A DNA stretch of 64,000 nt from Sphaerisporangium melleum (GTDB lineage: Bacteria > Actinomycetota > Actinomycetes > Streptosporangiales > Streptosporangiaceae), in the NCBI RefSeq assembly GCF_014646695.1, contig NZ_BMNT01000022.1, positions 21,563 through 85,562 on the forward strand. The letters are read 5' to 3'. Positions 43,488-53,161 of this stretch are shown piece after piece. Position 1 is the stretch's first letter; every line of letters starts with the position of its first letter. A program made the position numbers and the translations under genes. The notes under the pieces are model-generated. The model made no database searches, had not been told where the DNA came from, and saw only the letters and a list, made by a program, of their open reading frames with translations.

Positions 43488-43820
43488 GTGACCGTCGCCC
43501 GTTCGCTCCTGCTGTTCGTCGTGGCCGCGATCGCCGAGATCGGCGGAGCCTGGCTGGTGTGGCAGGGCGTGCGCGAACAACGCGGGCTGGCGTGGGTCGG
43601 CGCGGGGTTCGTCGCTCTCGGCCTGTACGGGCTGGTGGCCACTCTCCAGCCGGACGCGCACTTCGGCCGCATCCTCGCCGCCTACGGAGGCGTGTTCGTG
43701 GCGGGGTCACTGCTGTGGGGCGTGGTGGTGGACGGCTTCCGGCCCGACCGGTGGGACATCATCGGGGCCGCCATCTGTGTGCTCGGCGTGCTGGTCATCA
43801 TGTACGCCCCGCGCGGTTAG
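43488..43820 (+). CDS. YnfA/UPF0060 family membrane protein
   Basis: 110 aa from GTG 43488, with four hydrophobic segments that fit the YnfA family ([20 protein letters not shown], then [20 protein letters not shown], then [20 protein letters not shown] and the closing [20 protein letters not shown]). The family is related to small multidrug-resistance transporters and has been linked to dye efflux in some bacteria. It stands alone and converges on the aminotransferase gene with a 16-bp gap. Confidence 0.92.
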   Translation: MTVARSLLLFVVAAIAEIGGAWLVWQGVREQRGLAWVGAGFVALGLYGLVATLQPDAHFGRILAAYGGVFVAGSLLWGVVVDGFRPDRWDIIGAAICVLGVLVIMYAPRG

Positions 43821-43836
43821 CCACCGGTCGATCGCC

Positions 43837-45153
43837 TCAGCGCAGGGCCCTGGGCAGGGTCCGCAGCGCGGCGGCCAGCCGGTCGAGGTGCTCGGCCGTG
43901 GTGAACAGGGCCGGAGTGACGCGGACGCAGTCGCCGGCCGTCACTCCGCCGCGCTGCACGGTGAAGATCCGGTGCCGGTTCATCAAGTGGTCGGTGATCG
44001 CGACGTTCTCCTCGGTACGGGTTCGTCCGGCGAGCCGGAAGGCGGTGATCGCCCCGTACATGCCCGGCTCGTCCGGAGTGAGGATTTGCATCCCCGGGAC
44101 GTCACGCACCCGGTGGACCCAGCGGTCGCGCAGATACCGCAGCCGGGCCTGCTTGTTGGCGCCGCCCAGAGCCTCGTGGAAGTCCAGGGCGGTGCCGACG
44201 GTGAGGATCGGCGCGACGTCCATCGTGCCGGAGTGCACCCGCGAGCGGATGTCGCCGGCGGGGTAGGTCTCGTCGGCGAAGACCGGGGCGATATCGGCCA
44301 GGCGGTGCGCGCGGATGTACAGAAAACCCGAGCCGAGGGGCGCGCCCATCCACTTGTGCAGCGAGAACACCGCGAAGTCGGCGTCGAGGTCGTCAACGGT
44401 GAACTCCAGCTGGCCGAAGGAGTGGGCGGCGTCGACGATCACATCGACGCCGCGGTGGCGGGCCATGACGCAGATCTCCCGTACCGGCGCCACCAGGCCG
44501 GTGCGGTTGTTCAGGTGGCTGAGCAGCAGCAGTCTCACCCCGGGACGCTCACCGAGCGCGCGCTCGTAGGTGTCCAGTACGGCCTGGCGGGTGGCCGGCT
44601 CGGGGATGACGATGCGCTCGACGCGTACGCCGCGCCGGCCTGCCAGCCAGTTCATCGCGTACTGCCCGCTGTGGTAGTCGAGGTCGGCGTACATGACGGC
44701 GTCCCCGGGGCGCAGCCGGTTGTAGCCCGCGATGAGGTTCTGCAGCGCCTCGGTGCCCCCGCGGGTCAGCGCGATCTCCGCGGCCGAGGCGCCCACGACG
44801 CGGGCGACGCGCTGCCGGATCCGATCGGCCCGCGCCTTGTAGGCGGTGCGCAGCAGGTGCGAGTTGCGTTCGTTGAGCAGGTCGACGTTGCGGTGGTAGG
44901 CCTGCCGTACCGGCTCCGGCATGACGCCGTAGTAGCCGTTCTCCAGGTTCACGAACGCGGGGCTCACCCGGAACAGGGCCGCGACGCCCGCCCAGAACTC
45001 CTCGTCGCCGGCCAGCCGCTCGGGCGTCACCCCGGCGGGCACGGCCGGGAGCAGGTCAGCGAGCGGCCGGCCCGAGGACGCCGCCGGGGCGACGGCCAGG
45101 GCGCCGAGTCCCGCGACGACCTCTCGGCGGGACCAGGTCATCGGCTTCTCCAC
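43837..45153 (-). CDS. Tat-exported class V aminotransferase-like PLP enzyme
   Basis: 438 aa. The start shows a twin-arginine signal (WSRREVVAGLGALAVAPAAS). The body has the isopenicillin-N-epimerase-like class V fold: EIALTRGGTEALQNLI, DAAHSFGQ with Asp241 and His244, and FSLHKWMGAP with Lys267 as the PLP Schiff-base lysine. PLP enzymes are usually cytoplasmic; a Tat signal implies export already loaded with cofactor. Substrate and reaction (aminotransfer, racemisation or desulfuration) are not evident. Converges on ynfA-like gene. Confidence 0.88.
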   Translation of the reverse strand: MEKPMTWSRREVVAGLGALAVAPAASSGRPLADLLPAVPAGVTPERLAGDEEFWAGVAALFRVSPAFVNLENGYYGVMPEPVRQAYHRNVDLLNERNSHLLRTAYKARADRIRQRVARVVGASAAEIALTRGGTEALQNLIAGYNRLRPGDAVMYADLDYHSGQYAMNWLAGRRGVRVERIVIPEPATRQAVLDTYERALGERPGVRLLLLSHLNNRTGLVAPVREICVMARHRGVDVIVDAAHSFGQLEFTVDDLDADFAVFSLHKWMGAPLGSGFLYIRAHRLADIAPVFADETYPAGDIRSRVHSGTMDVAPILTVGTALDFHEALGGANKQARLRYLRDRWVHRVRDVPGMQILTPDEPGMYGAITAFRLAGRTRTEENVAITDHLMNRHRIFTVQRGGVTAGDCVRVTPALFTTAEHLDRLAAALRTLPRALR

Positions 45154-45357
45154 GCGCGTCAGCGGCCCGCGGCCGTCCGGCGGATTCCGCCGCGGATATG
45201 ACTTTCAGTCTGCGGGAAATCGGGGGCCGGCCACGGTATTCGCCGCCGGGTCGGCGTGGCGCGGGCGGTGCGAAAGGGCGGGACGGGAATTCGTTTTGCG
45301 AAAGGCGGTGCATCGGCTGGGCGCGTCCTGTGCCTCCGGTGGGCATCATCGGCGGTG

Positions 45358-45777
45358 ATGTTCGCGATAGCAGTGAGGCGTTGTGGGCGGCCGGCCGCGC
45401 AAGGTGCCGGCCGGCCGATGCTGGGCGCGGTGCTCGCGCTGGTGATGATCGCCTCGCTGGTGTTCACCCATGGCGGGGCCTGCGCGGCCGTGATCATGTC
45501 CGAGAGCGACTGGCACGCCGTCCACGCGACCGTCACGGCGCCGAAGGTATCGCCGGACACCGGCTGCCGGCACCATGACCTGCCACCCGGACACCGGCAC
45601 GGGACCGAGCAGGACTGCTCGGCGACCGATCCCCCGGGCGTACAGCTGCCCGCCGCCGTCCAGGCGGTCTTCGCGGCCGTCGCCGGCCGCAGCGGCTGCC
45701 GCCCGCATCCGGCCCGCCCCGGCGCCGTACCACTGCGGGCACCCGATCCGGTGCACATCTGTGTGATGCGCATATAG
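45358..45777 (+). CDS. Small exported His/Cys-rich protein, LpqS-like
   Basis: 139 aa from ATG 45358 (a later Met at the signal is possible). A hydrophobic segment ([20 protein letters not shown]) suggests export or anchoring. The region after it is metal-ligand-rich: [19 protein letters not shown]. The end, [10 protein letters not shown], echoes the Cys-containing tail of mycobacterial LpqS-like small proteins. It precedes a CysK2-like gene and an MFS gene, the same order as lpqS-cysK2-Rv0849 of Mycobacterium tuberculosis, which the copper repressor RicR controls. A copper-binding role is inferred. I did not find a convincing CsoR/RicR box upstream. Confidence 0.65.
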   Translation: MFAIAVRRCGRPAAQGAGRPMLGAVLALVMIASLVFTHGGACAAVIMSESDWHAVHATVTAPKVSPDTGCRHHDLPPGHRHGTEQDCSATDPPGVQLPAAVQAVFAAVAGRSGCRPHPARPGAVPLRAPDPVHICVMRI

Positions 45778-45868
45778 GCGGTACGCCTTTCTCGCCGCCG
45801 CCATTCTCCAGGCGTGGCGATATTCCGCCATGCCCTCGACGTCGCGTCATCTCACATCGGGGATTCAC

Positions 45869-46966
45869 ATGTCATCGCAGATAACCATCGCGCGCCGCAG
45901 CAGCGTGCCGTCGTCACCGTATTCGTCGGTCGGCCTCGCCGTCGGAAACACACCACTGGCGTACGTTCCCGGCCCCGGCGGCACGGGCCCGGGGTTCTGG
46001 GCCAAGCTGGAGGGCTTCAACCCGGGCGGGATCAAGGACCGGCCGGCGCTGCACATGATCCGCCGGGCCCGCGCCCGCGGCGAACTCCGGCCGGGCGCCA
46101 CCATCGTGGAGTCGACCAGCGGAACGCTCGGCCTCGGCCTGGCCCTGGCGGGCATCGTCTACTCCCACCCGGTCGTGCTGGTCGCCGACCCCGGCATGGA
46201 ACCGCTCATGCGGCACCTGCTGGCCTCGTACGGGGCGCGGGTGGAGATCGTGGCCGAACCGCATGCCACCGGCGGCTGGCAGCAGGCGCGCCGCGACCAC
46301 GTCGCCCGCCTGCTGAGGCGGATCCCCGGGGCCTGGTGTCCCGACCAGTACAACAACCCCGACAACGTCGGCGCCTACGCCGGTCTGGCGCACGAACTGC
46401 TTGGCCAGCTGCCGCACATCGACGTACTGGTCTGCTCGGTGGGCACCGGCGGCCACAGCGCCGGCATCTCCAAGGTGCTGCGCCAGCACTTCCCCGATCT
46501 GGAGCTGGTCGGCGTCGACACCGTCGGCTCGACCATCTTCGGCCAGCCCGCCCGGCCGCGCCTGATGCGGGGACTCGGCTCCAGCATCCACCCGCGCAAC
46601 GTCGCCTACGACTCCTTCAGCGAGGTGCACTGGGTGAACGCGGCCGAGGCGGTGTGGACCTGCCGCACGCTCGCCGCCGGCCACTACGTCTCAGGCGGGT
46701 GGAGCACCGGGGCGGTCGCACTGGTGGCCCGCTGGCTGGCCACCACCCGGCCCGCCGCCACCATCGTGGCGGTCTTCCCCGACGGGCCGTGGCGCTACTG
46801 GGACACGGTCTTCGACGACGGCTTCTGCGCCGCCCGCGGCCTCCTGGACGCGCCGCCCGCCGACCGGCCCGACGAGATCACCACACCCGGCGAGCGCGAG
46901 GTGGCACGCTGGACCCGCTGCACCACCGTCAGCGATCCGTCCGGCACGGCGGGATCCGGGCGATGA
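45869..46966 (+). CDS. Cysteine synthase-family PLP enzyme (CysK2-like)
   Basis: About 365 aa from ATG 45869. PLP-lysine motif: [20 protein letters not shown] with Lys56, slightly unusual in lacking the Ser of the normal NPGGSxKDR. Other family marks are [15 protein letters not shown] (Ser/Thr-rich phosphate cup), [10 protein letters not shown] and [15 protein letters not shown]. The family makes cysteine, S-sulfocysteine or diaminopropionate. The C-terminal stretch is longer than plain CysK. It lies between an LpqS-like gene and an MFS exporter and overlaps the latter by 4 bp; this is the layout of the copper-induced cysK2 operon of mycobacteria. Confidence 0.85.
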   Translation: MSSQITIARRSSVPSSPYSSVGLAVGNTPLAYVPGPGGTGPGFWAKLEGFNPGGIKDRPALHMIRRARARGELRPGATIVESTSGTLGLGLALAGIVYSHPVVLVADPGMEPLMRHLLASYGARVEIVAEPHATGGWQQARRDHVARLLRRIPGAWCPDQYNNPDNVGAYAGLAHELLGQLPHIDVLVCSVGTGGHSAGISKVLRQHFPDLELVGVDTVGSTIFGQPARPRLMRGLGSSIHPRNVAYDSFSEVHWVNAAEAVWTCRTLAAGHYVSGGWSTGAVALVARWLATTRPAATIVAVFPDGPWRYWDTVFDDGFCAARGLLDAPPADRPDEITTPGEREVARWTRCTTVSDPSGTAGSGR

Positions 46967-48219
46967 TCTCGACCTGGCGCCGGTTCCGTTCCTTTCCCCG
47001 TCCGATCCGGCTGCTGCAGATCAACCAGGCCGGGATCAACCTGGGCTTCTTCCTGCTCATGCCTTACTTGGCCCAGCATCTGACCGGCCAGGCCCATCTG
47101 GCGGTGTGGGCCGTCGGGCTGATCCTCGGACTGCGCAACGCCAGCCAGCAGGGGCTGTTCCTGATCGGCGGCACCCTGGCCGACCGGCTCGGCTACAAGC
47201 CCATGATCATGGCAGGCTGCGTGCTGCGTACCGCCGGATTCGCCCTGTTCGGCCTGTCCACCTCGTTGCCGTTCCTGCTCATCGCCGCGGTGCTGAGCGG
47301 GCTGGCCGGCGCGCTGTTCAACCCCGCCGCCCGCGCCTACCTCGCCCACGAGGCGGGTGACCGCAAGGTCGAGGCCTTCGCCGTGTTCAACGTCTTCTAC
47401 CAGGCGGGCATCCTGGCCGGCCCGCTGCTCGGCCTCGCGCTCCTCGGCGCGGGGTTCCGTACGGTGTGCTTCTCGGCCGCGGCGATCTTCGCCGTGCTGG
47501 CCGTCCTGCAGTGGCGGTGCCTGCCCGCCCGGCGGGGCGCCGAAGCGGACGCCGGCCGGCCGGTCCTGCACGACTGGCGCGAGGCCTGCACCAACCGGCC
47601 CTTCCTCGCCTTCGCCACCGCCATGATCGCCTCCTACGCCCTGTCCTACCAGATGTATCTGGGACTGCCGCTGGAGGTGCAGCGCGTCGGCGGCGGCGCG
47701 GGAGGCGTCATGGTGCTGTACGTGATCTCCGGGCTGATCGGCATCGCCGGCCAGGTGCCGGTCACGGCGTGGTGTTCGGCACGATGGAGTTCCGGCCAGT
47801 GCATCGCCGGAGGGCTGGCCTTGATGACGCTCGCCTTCGCGCCACTGGCGATCACGGCGCCGCTCCACCCGCCGCCGTACCTGGCCCTGGCCCCGGTGAT
47901 CGTCTGTACGCTGCTGCTCACCTTCGGCACGCTGCTGGCCTTCCCCTTCGAGATGGCCACCGTCGCCGACGTCGGCGGCGGCCGCCTGATCGGCACCTAC
48001 TACGGCCTGTACAACCTGCTGTCCGGGGCCGGCATCCTGGCCGGCAACCTGGCCAGCGGAGCCGCCATCGACCTGGCCGGGACCTGGCGGCTGCCCGGCC
48101 TGCCGTGGCTGCTGCTGATCTGCGCCGGCCTCGCCTCCACCCTCGCCGTCACCCGCCTGCACCGCACCGGACGACTGACACCCGCCCGGCCCGCACATCC
48201 CGCCGTCCCGGCGGGATGA
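46963..48219 (+). CDS. MFS transporter (Rv0849-like)
   Basis: 418 aa with about twelve hydrophobic segments. Features include [20 protein letters not shown], the loop motif [28 protein letters not shown] and [20 protein letters not shown]. It overlaps the CysK2-like gene by 4 bp (ATGA), so transport and enzyme are co-made; it may export the enzyme product or a metal complex (inference). A very good terminator follows 13 bp after the stop. Confidence 0.9.
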   Translation: MISTWRRFRSFPRPIRLLQINQAGINLGFFLLMPYLAQHLTGQAHLAVWAVGLILGLRNASQQGLFLIGGTLADRLGYKPMIMAGCVLRTAGFALFGLSTSLPFLLIAAVLSGLAGALFNPAARAYLAHEAGDRKVEAFAVFNVFYQAGILAGPLLGLALLGAGFRTVCFSAAAIFAVLAVLQWRCLPARRGAEADAGRPVLHDWREACTNRPFLAFATAMIASYALSYQMYLGLPLEVQRVGGGAGGVMVLYVISGLIGIAGQVPVTAWCSARWSSGQCIAGGLALMTLAFAPLAITAPLHPPPYLALAPVIVCTLLLTFGTLLAFPFEMATVADVGGGRLIGTYYGLYNLLSGAGILAGNLASGAAIDLAGTWRLPGLPWLLLICAGLASTLAVTRLHRTGRLTPARPAHPAVPAG

Positions 48220-48232
48220 CACCGTCCTCTTG

Positions 48233-48266
48233 GTACGGGGTTTCCCGAACGCCGGAAACCCCGTAC
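48233..48266. terminator. Hairpin terminator after the CysK2/MFS operon
   Basis: Perfect 13-bp stem GTACGGGGTTTCC/GGAAACCCCGTAC with an 8-nt loop, followed by TTTCC. Confidence 0.9.
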
Positions 48267-48369
48267 TTTCCGACTGTGCGCACCGCGTCCAGGCGGCCGC
48301 CGCCATGCCGGACGTGATCCTGGCCGCGATCCGTTCAGGCCGCCCGGTGCCGACTGCTGGGAGAGGCCG

Positions 48370-49125
48370 ATGAGTACGCCAGGTGACGCCTATGCCGTTC
48401 TCGGCAGGGGATATGCCGCTCGACGGCGACCGGACCCGCGCATAGCAGCACTGATCGGCGACTCACTGGGCCCGGCCCGGACCGTGCTCAACGTCGGAGC
48501 GGGGACGGGCTCGTACGAGCCGGCGGACCGTGCCGTCCTCGCCGTGGAACCGTCCGCCATGATGATCCGGCAACGTCCTGCAGAGGCGGCCCCGGTCGTC
48601 CAGGCGTCCGCGGAGGCGCTCCCTCTGGGGAGCGGCTCGTTCGATGCCGGGATGGCGATCCTCACCGTCCACCATTGGACGGACCTGCGCGCGGGGCTGC
48701 GTGAACTGCGCCGGGTCTCGCGCCGCCAGGTGATACTCACCTGGGACCCGGAGGTGACCGCGCGCTTCTGGCTCGTCGAGGACTATCTGCCGGAGCTGGC
48801 GGTACGCGAGCGCGACCTGGCGGCGCTGAACGCCGTCCGTGACTGCCTGGCCCATCTGGGCGCCGCGCCCTCGGTGCTGCCGGTACCCATCCCGGCCGAT
48901 TGCACCGATGGGTTCGCCGGGGCTTACTGGCGGCGGCCGCACGCCTATCTCGATGCCGATATCAGGGCGGCGATGTCTCCGGTCATGCTGCTCGACCAGT
49001 CCTATGTGCGAAACGCGATGCACCGGCTTTCCGGCGACCTCGGCACCGGTGCCTGGCACAAGAGAAACGCAGGTCTGCTCGCCCGCGGCGAGTTGGACCT
49101 GGGCTACCGCCTCGTCGTCACCTGA
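48370..49125 (+). CDS. Class I SAM-dependent methyltransferase
   Basis: 251 aa. Motif I is TVLNVGAGTGSYEPAD, motif II AVLAVEPSAMM, then ASAEALPLGSGSFDAGMAIL and HHWTDLRAGLRELRRVSRR, the pattern of ubiE-type methyltransferases. The C-terminal part (DGFAGAYWRRPHAYLDADIR) matches a common actinomycete subgroup whose substrate is unknown. ATG 48370 is preceded by GGGAGAGG. It is monocistronic and marks the start of the loosely packed accessory stretch. Confidence 0.88.
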   Translation: MSTPGDAYAVLGRGYAARRRPDPRIAALIGDSLGPARTVLNVGAGTGSYEPADRAVLAVEPSAMMIRQRPAEAAPVVQASAEALPLGSGSFDAGMAILTVHHWTDLRAGLRELRRVSRRQVILTWDPEVTARFWLVEDYLPELAVRERDLAALNAVRDCLAHLGAAPSVLPVPIPADCTDGFAGAYWRRPHAYLDADIRAAMSPVMLLDQSYVRNAMHRLSGDLGTGAWHKRNAGLLARGELDLGYRLVVT

Positions 49126-49266
49126 TCCTCGCGGTCCTGCCTATATCAAGAAGTCTGGGCGCCTTTCGATCGGCGCGGCTTCGCGCCGCCCGCGAGAGAC
49201 CTCCGGGTGTTAACTTGAGTAAGTGCGACGTACCTGACCTTCCGCCGATCCGAGAGGCGCGTGAGC

Positions 49267-49725
49267 ATGGGTTTCTCCCAGGGCGCCGTCGCTCTGCTTC
49301 CACTCATCGTTCTTCTCGGTCTTCTCGCCGTCGCCGTGCTCAGGGCGAGAAACGGTGACGTCGCGCGATTGGATGTCGGAAACGACGAGATCGTCATCAT
49401 CCCGCGGGGCATCTTCAAGCTCTTCGCCTTCACCCCGCGACTGCGAGTGCCCGCAGGGGTGCTCAGCGCCGCGTACGAGATCGACCCCCGAAGCCTCGGC
49501 GTGCCGGGGATGAGGATGGGCGCCACCTGGTTCCCCGGGGTGGTCGCCGGCAGGTTCCATAGTCCGCAGGAGCGTTCGTTCTGGGTGTGGGGTAAGGGCG
49601 ACCGGGCGATCCGGCTGTCCTTCGACGGCTGGACCTACGACTACGCCGTGGTCGAAGTGGCGGACCGGGAATCGGCACTTAATGCGCTCTCCGCCGTCTC
49701 CCGTCGCAACGCAGTGGGCAATTGA
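49267..49725 (+). CDS. Membrane protein with one N-terminal helix
   Basis: About 152 aa; ATG 49267 is favoured (GAGAGG 9 nt ahead) over GTG 49261. One N-terminal transmembrane helix (VALLPLIVLLGLLAVAVLRA) is followed by a cytosolic beta-rich domain reminiscent of bacterial PH-like domains (RLDVGNDEIVIIPRGIFKLF, then ATWFPGVVAGRFHSPQERSF and RAIRLSFDGWTYDYAVVEVA). I cannot assign a role. It lies 42 bp upstream of a second small membrane protein gene, which probably shares its operon. Confidence 0.7.
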   Translation: MGFSQGAVALLPLIVLLGLLAVAVLRARNGDVARLDVGNDEIVIIPRGIFKLFAFTPRLRVPAGVLSAAYEIDPRSLGVPGMRMGATWFPGVVAGRFHSPQERSFWVWGKGDRAIRLSFDGWTYDYAVVEVADRESALNALSAVSRRNAVGN

Positions 49726-49767
49726 CCGCCTTTCCCACATGCCCGGCTCCGAGCGCTGGAAGGAGCA

Positions 49768-50037
49768 ATGGTGCGGTTCTATTTGCTGGGCAGCCTGATC
49801 GGATGGGCCTTCTTTCTCCTGTTGCTTTTCGTCGTCATCTACGGAGCGGTCCGCCTGGCCCTCAAGCATGACCGCGCGAGTCAGGTCCGAGTGCCGCCTG
49901 CTCCCGTACCGCCTGCTCGGCCCTTACCCGAGCAGGCCGTGCCCGAGCGAGCGCCTCAGCGACCCGAGACCCCCGAACCGGAAGACCGAACGCGTGCAGA
50001 AGGGGAGCCACCGCCCGGCGCCCCCAAGACCGGATGA
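49768..50037 (+). CDS. Small membrane protein
   Basis: 89 aa with one hydrophobic helix (LIGWAFFLLLLFVVIYGAVR) and a Pro/Glu-rich tail (PEQAVPERAPQRPETPEPED). The ribosome-binding site GAAGGAG lies at good spacing before ATG 49768. No family recognised. Partner of the preceding membrane protein by position. Confidence 0.6.
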   Translation: MVRFYLLGSLIGWAFFLLLLFVVIYGAVRLALKHDRASQVRVPPAPVPPARPLPEQAVPERAPQRPETPEPEDRTRAEGEPPPGAPKTG

Positions 50038-50078
50038 AACCCGGAGCCTGAGTAGTCCCGCCGAGGTCCGTCATCTCT

Positions 50079-50130
50079 GAGCGGTCGAGTGCGTCATGAA
50101 CTTCGGCCAGGTCGTCACTGACCTGCCCGC
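50079..50130 (-). pseudogene. Decayed fragment related to the gene at 56290-56607
   Basis: On the minus strand this 52-bp segment matches 56384-56435 at 43 of 52 positions by my hand alignment, and reads GQVSDDLAEVHDALDRSE against GQVSDDLAELRNALDRSQ. No start, stop or flanking homology is visible, so only a remnant of a second copy survives. Confidence 0.6.
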
Positions 50131-50288
50131 GACGCACTCGACCGGCTGTCCACAAATGTCGCGTCTGATTTTCGCGGCAAATGCCGGTCCGAATCACGCC
50201 GTCCCTCGTCAGGCGACCGCCCGTAACGTTCACAACGAACAGACCCGTTCGCTTCGCCGGATGGGAACCATGACGAGGGGGAGAAAAT

Positions 50289-51092
50289 ATGGATCTCCAG
50301 CTTTCCGGTCGGGTCGCGGTCGTCACCGGTGCTTCCAAGGGCATCGGTCTGGCCGTCACTCGTGCCCTCCTCGACGAAGGCGTCCGTGTCGTGGCCGCCT
50401 CCCGGAAGAGCACCCCCGAGTTGGCGGGGCTCAAAGGCGACCTGATCCATGTTCACGCCGACCTGATGGATGCCGAGGCTCCCGGGCAGATCGTGGAAAG
50501 GGCCGTCTCGGAGTTCGGCGGGCTCGACATCCTGGTGAACAACGCGGGCGGGCCGCCGCCCGGCGTGGCCCTGCCGCGCTTTTCGTTCCTCACCCCGACC
50601 GACGAAGACTGGCGGGTGATGTTCGAGTTCAACCTGTTCTCGGTCGTGCGCACCGTACGGGCCGCCATCACGCCGATGCTCGCCCGCGGCGGCGGCTCGA
50701 TCGTCAACGTCTCCTCGGGCAGTGCCCGCCTGCCCGCTCCCATGAACGTCGACTACAACGCGGCCAAGGCGGGCCTCAACAACCTGACCAAGGCCCTGTC
50801 CGAGGAGTTCGCACCCCAGGGTATCCGGGTGAACACCATCTCCCCAGGTCCGGTACGTACGGCTTGGTGGACCGAGAGCGGCGGCGCGGCGGACATCATC
50901 GCCGCCCAGACCGGGACCGACCGTGACAGCGTCATCGATCAGCTGGCACCCGAGATGATGAAGCTGTCAACCGGCCGTCTCGTCGAGCCTCAGGAGATCG
51001 CCGACGTGGTCGCCTTGCTGGCCTCACCCCGCTCGGCCAGCACGACCGGCGCGGACTTCGCCGTGGACGGCGGGTTCCTCAAGCAGATCTGA
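50289..51092 (+). CDS. Short-chain dehydrogenase/reductase
   Basis: 267 aa classical SDR. Cofactor motif: VVTGASKGIGLAV near residues 10-20; NNAG in ILVNNAGG; catalytic Ser in IVNVSSGSARL and YxxxK in VDYNAAKAGLNNL; then RVNTISPGPVRT. Oxidoreductase with NAD(P), substrate unknown. The C-terminal part (DFAVDGGFLKQI) is the usual SDR end. ATG 50289 has GGGGGAG ahead. Downstream 173 bp holds no convincing gene. Confidence 0.93.
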   Translation: MDLQLSGRVAVVTGASKGIGLAVTRALLDEGVRVVAASRKSTPELAGLKGDLIHVHADLMDAEAPGQIVERAVSEFGGLDILVNNAGGPPPGVALPRFSFLTPTDEDWRVMFEFNLFSVVRTVRAAITPMLARGGGSIVNVSSGSARLPAPMNVDYNAAKAGLNNLTKALSEEFAPQGIRVNTISPGPVRTAWWTESGGAADIIAAQTGTDRDSVIDQLAPEMMKLSTGRLVEPQEIADVVALLASPRSASTTGADFAVDGGFLKQI

Positions 51093-51265
51093 CAGCTGAG
51101 GTATCAAGCCGCGATCGGTTCTCGGTGGCGTCAGGTGGCCGAGCTCATGGATCGAGGCTTCCGCGATGCACCGGCAATCGCAGGCTCCACGCGACGCGGC
51201 GACTCCGGGAAGGCCAGGTGAATATCAGGAGGCGCGGCGCATCGCATGCCTCATAAGGTGACCAA

Positions 51266-51826
51266 ATGCTGAAGCCTCCCTATCCCATCGAGACTCCCCG
51301 GCTGTCGCTCCGTCCCTTCACGATGGACGACCTCGATGAGCTGTACTCCTTCCACTCGCGCCCCGACGTCGCCCGATACCTCTACTGGGACGCGCGTACG
51401 CGCGACGAGACCCGGGCGGCACTGGAGACCAAGATCGGTCAGGCCGAGCTGCTCAAGGACGGCGACGCCTTGAACATCGCCGTCGAGCTACGCGAGACCG
51501 GCGCGCTGATCGGCGACCTCTCTCTGTTCTGGCGGAGCTCCGAGCACCGCCAGGGCGAGATCGGTTTCGTCTTTCATCCCGCCTACCACGGGCGCGGGCT
51601 TGCCACCGAGGCGTCCAGGGAGATCCTGCGCCTCGGCTTCGCAGGTCTCGGCCTGCACAGGATCTACGGCCGCTGCGACGCTCGTAACACCGCCTCCGCC
51701 AGGTTGATGGAGCGGCTCGGCATGCGGCGCGAGGCCCACTTCGTGGAGAACGAGATGTTCAAGGGCGAGTGGGGCGAGGAACTGGTCTACGCGATGCTCC
51801 AGCGAGAGTGGAGCCCGGCGGCATGA
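51266..51826 (+). CDS. GNAT acetyltransferase (RimJ/RimL type)
   Basis: 186 aa. The start IETPRLSLRPFTMDDLDELY and the acetyl-CoA-binding segment HRQGEIGFVFHPAYHGRGLA then TEASREILRLGFAGLGLHRI are the RimJ/RimL signature; the end YGRCDARNTASARLMERLGM closes the fold. Substrates of such enzymes include protein N-termini and small amines; unknown here. AAGGTGA lies upstream of ATG 51266. The next gene converges 90 bp away. Confidence 0.93.
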   Translation: MLKPPYPIETPRLSLRPFTMDDLDELYSFHSRPDVARYLYWDARTRDETRAALETKIGQAELLKDGDALNIAVELRETGALIGDLSLFWRSSEHRQGEIGFVFHPAYHGRGLATEASREILRLGFAGLGLHRIYGRCDARNTASARLMERLGMRREAHFVENEMFKGEWGEELVYAMLQREWSPAA

Positions 51827-51915
51827 CCGCGAACGCCTGGGCCCGCCGCTACAGCGGCCGGGCGGTGCCTCCAGGGAGGCGGTGCATGAGTTTCCGCCGG
51901 TAGCCGGTGCGGAGA

Positions 51916-52416
51916 TCAGTCCTGTGGGTGGTCGCCGGTTCGCCCGTCCAGAAGTTCGCGCACGATGTCCATGTGCCCGACGTGGCGCGCGGTCTCCTCG
52001 ATCATGTGAATGAGCGTCCAGCGCAGGGACACGACTTCGCCATGCCATGCGGTGCCCAGACTGTCGATCTCCAACTCGTCGATCACTCTGTCGGACGCGG
52101 CACGAGCCCGGCCGTAGAACGCGACGATGTCCGCGGCCGTCTCCGAGGGGGTCGGGCGCAGATCGGCCTCCGGGTCGTCATCGTCGAACGGCAGAGGTTC
52201 CGTCTCGCGCCCGAAGGTCTCGCTGAACCAGCCGTACTCCGTGGCCGCCAAGTGCTTCACGAGCCCCAGCAGCGATGTGCCGGACGGCGTCATCTGCCGT
52301 CGTAGCCGCTCCTCGTCGAGACCCTCTAGCTTCCAGAGCACGACATCCCGATGCCGGTCGAGACTGGCGTGCAAACTCTCTTTTTCGCCGGCGGTGGCAG
52401 GAACGCGTCGAGTCAT
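51916..52416 (-). CDS. DinB/DUF664 family protein
   Basis: 166 aa from ATG 52416; the frame is open to 52554 but the extra part is not protein-like. The family marks are SLLGLVKHLAATEYGWFSET with the first His, and RWTLIHMIEETARHVGHMDIV with two more, the presumed metal ligands. Related to the protein at 14608-15120 in fold. It may be a thiol-dependent transferase or detoxification protein; no partner gene is nearby. Confidence 0.88.
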   Translation of the reverse strand: MTRRVPATAGEKESLHASLDRHRDVVLWKLEGLDEERLRRQMTPSGTSLLGLVKHLAATEYGWFSETFGRETEPLPFDDDDPEADLRPTPSETAADIVAFYGRARAASDRVIDELEIDSLGTAWHGEVVSLRWTLIHMIEETARHVGHMDIVRELLDGRTGDHPQD

Positions 52417-52747
52417 CTGTGGACTGTAACAACCGAACTTCCGTGCCGTGGTCCAGAGGGCTCCTACCTGCGGTCCGCCCTCTTGATCATCGATGAGGGG
52501 AACCACCTGTTCCCAGACCGTGCCGAGGCCAAGCCGAGGTTCCCCCCGTGGCATCGAGTCCAGCCAGGGGTTGGTACGTCACCCTGGGTGGTGGGGCGCA
52601 GCGTCTCTATACGTGGCCCGTGTAGGTGGCGCGCTCTGTCAAGCATGTGGCACGCGCGATCAACGACATCCCTCTGTGGCTTGCTTACCGTGAGTTCGGC
52701 GCTCGCGAACAGCGAACCGCGATAGCAATCCAAGTGAGGGTGAACGA
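52417..52747. other. Intergenic region upstream of small secreted protein
   Basis: About 330 bp between divergent genes. No convincing coding frame; short open frames on both strands show no start signals. It must hold promoters for the DinB-like gene (minus) and the secreted protein (plus). Nothing repeat-like is seen. Confidence 0.4.
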
Positions 52748-53161
52748 ATGATCGTACGTCGTCGAATCAGTGTTTTCGCACTCGCAGCGGTGTGCGCCGC
52801 TGTGCCGCTGACCTCCTTCTCCGCGTCCGCCGCTCAGGCCGGCACGGCCAGCAAGGCCGGTTTCGGTCCCACGAAGTGTACGAACATCGGCAATGGCGAC
52901 CTGTGCACTACCGGCATTTCCGGCTCTCCGGCGGGTTACGACGTGGCCTACAACAAGAGGTCGGGTTCCACGGTGACCGTGCGGTTCCGCCTGCAGTGCG
53001 TCGGTGGATACAAGGCGGCCGACAACGGCGCGTTCAACATTTCGGCAGGTCAGCGGAAGAGTTTCGTCTTCTCGGTCGGTAACAAGGGGCAGTGCCAGTC
53101 GGTACTGCAGGACATCACCAACGGCAAGAACTTCTACGGCCCTTACGTCACCATCCCCTGA
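52748..53161 (+). CDS. Small secreted protein with four cysteines
   Basis: 137 aa. A clear signal peptide (RISVFALAAVCAAVPLTSFSA) is followed by about 105 residues with four Cys (KCTN, LCTTG, LQCVGG, QCQSV), likely two disulfides, in a beta-sandwich-like pattern (STVTVRFRLQCV, RKSFVFSVG). Small secreted proteins of this type occur in actinomycetes and are of unknown role. GTGAGGG lies upstream of ATG 52748. No operon partner. Confidence 0.75.
   Translation: MIVRRRISVFALAAVCAAVPLTSFSASAAQAGTASKAGFGPTKCTNIGNGDLCTTGISGSPAGYDVAYNKRSGSTVTVRFRLQCVGGYKAADNGAFNISAGQRKSFVFSVGNKGQCQSVLQDITNGKNFYGPYVTIP

Noticed and set aside
43040-43672. 210-codon minus-strand frame across the SGNH terminator
   Set aside because: It crosses a strong terminator and the hexamer repeats, and is antisense to the YnfA-like gene.
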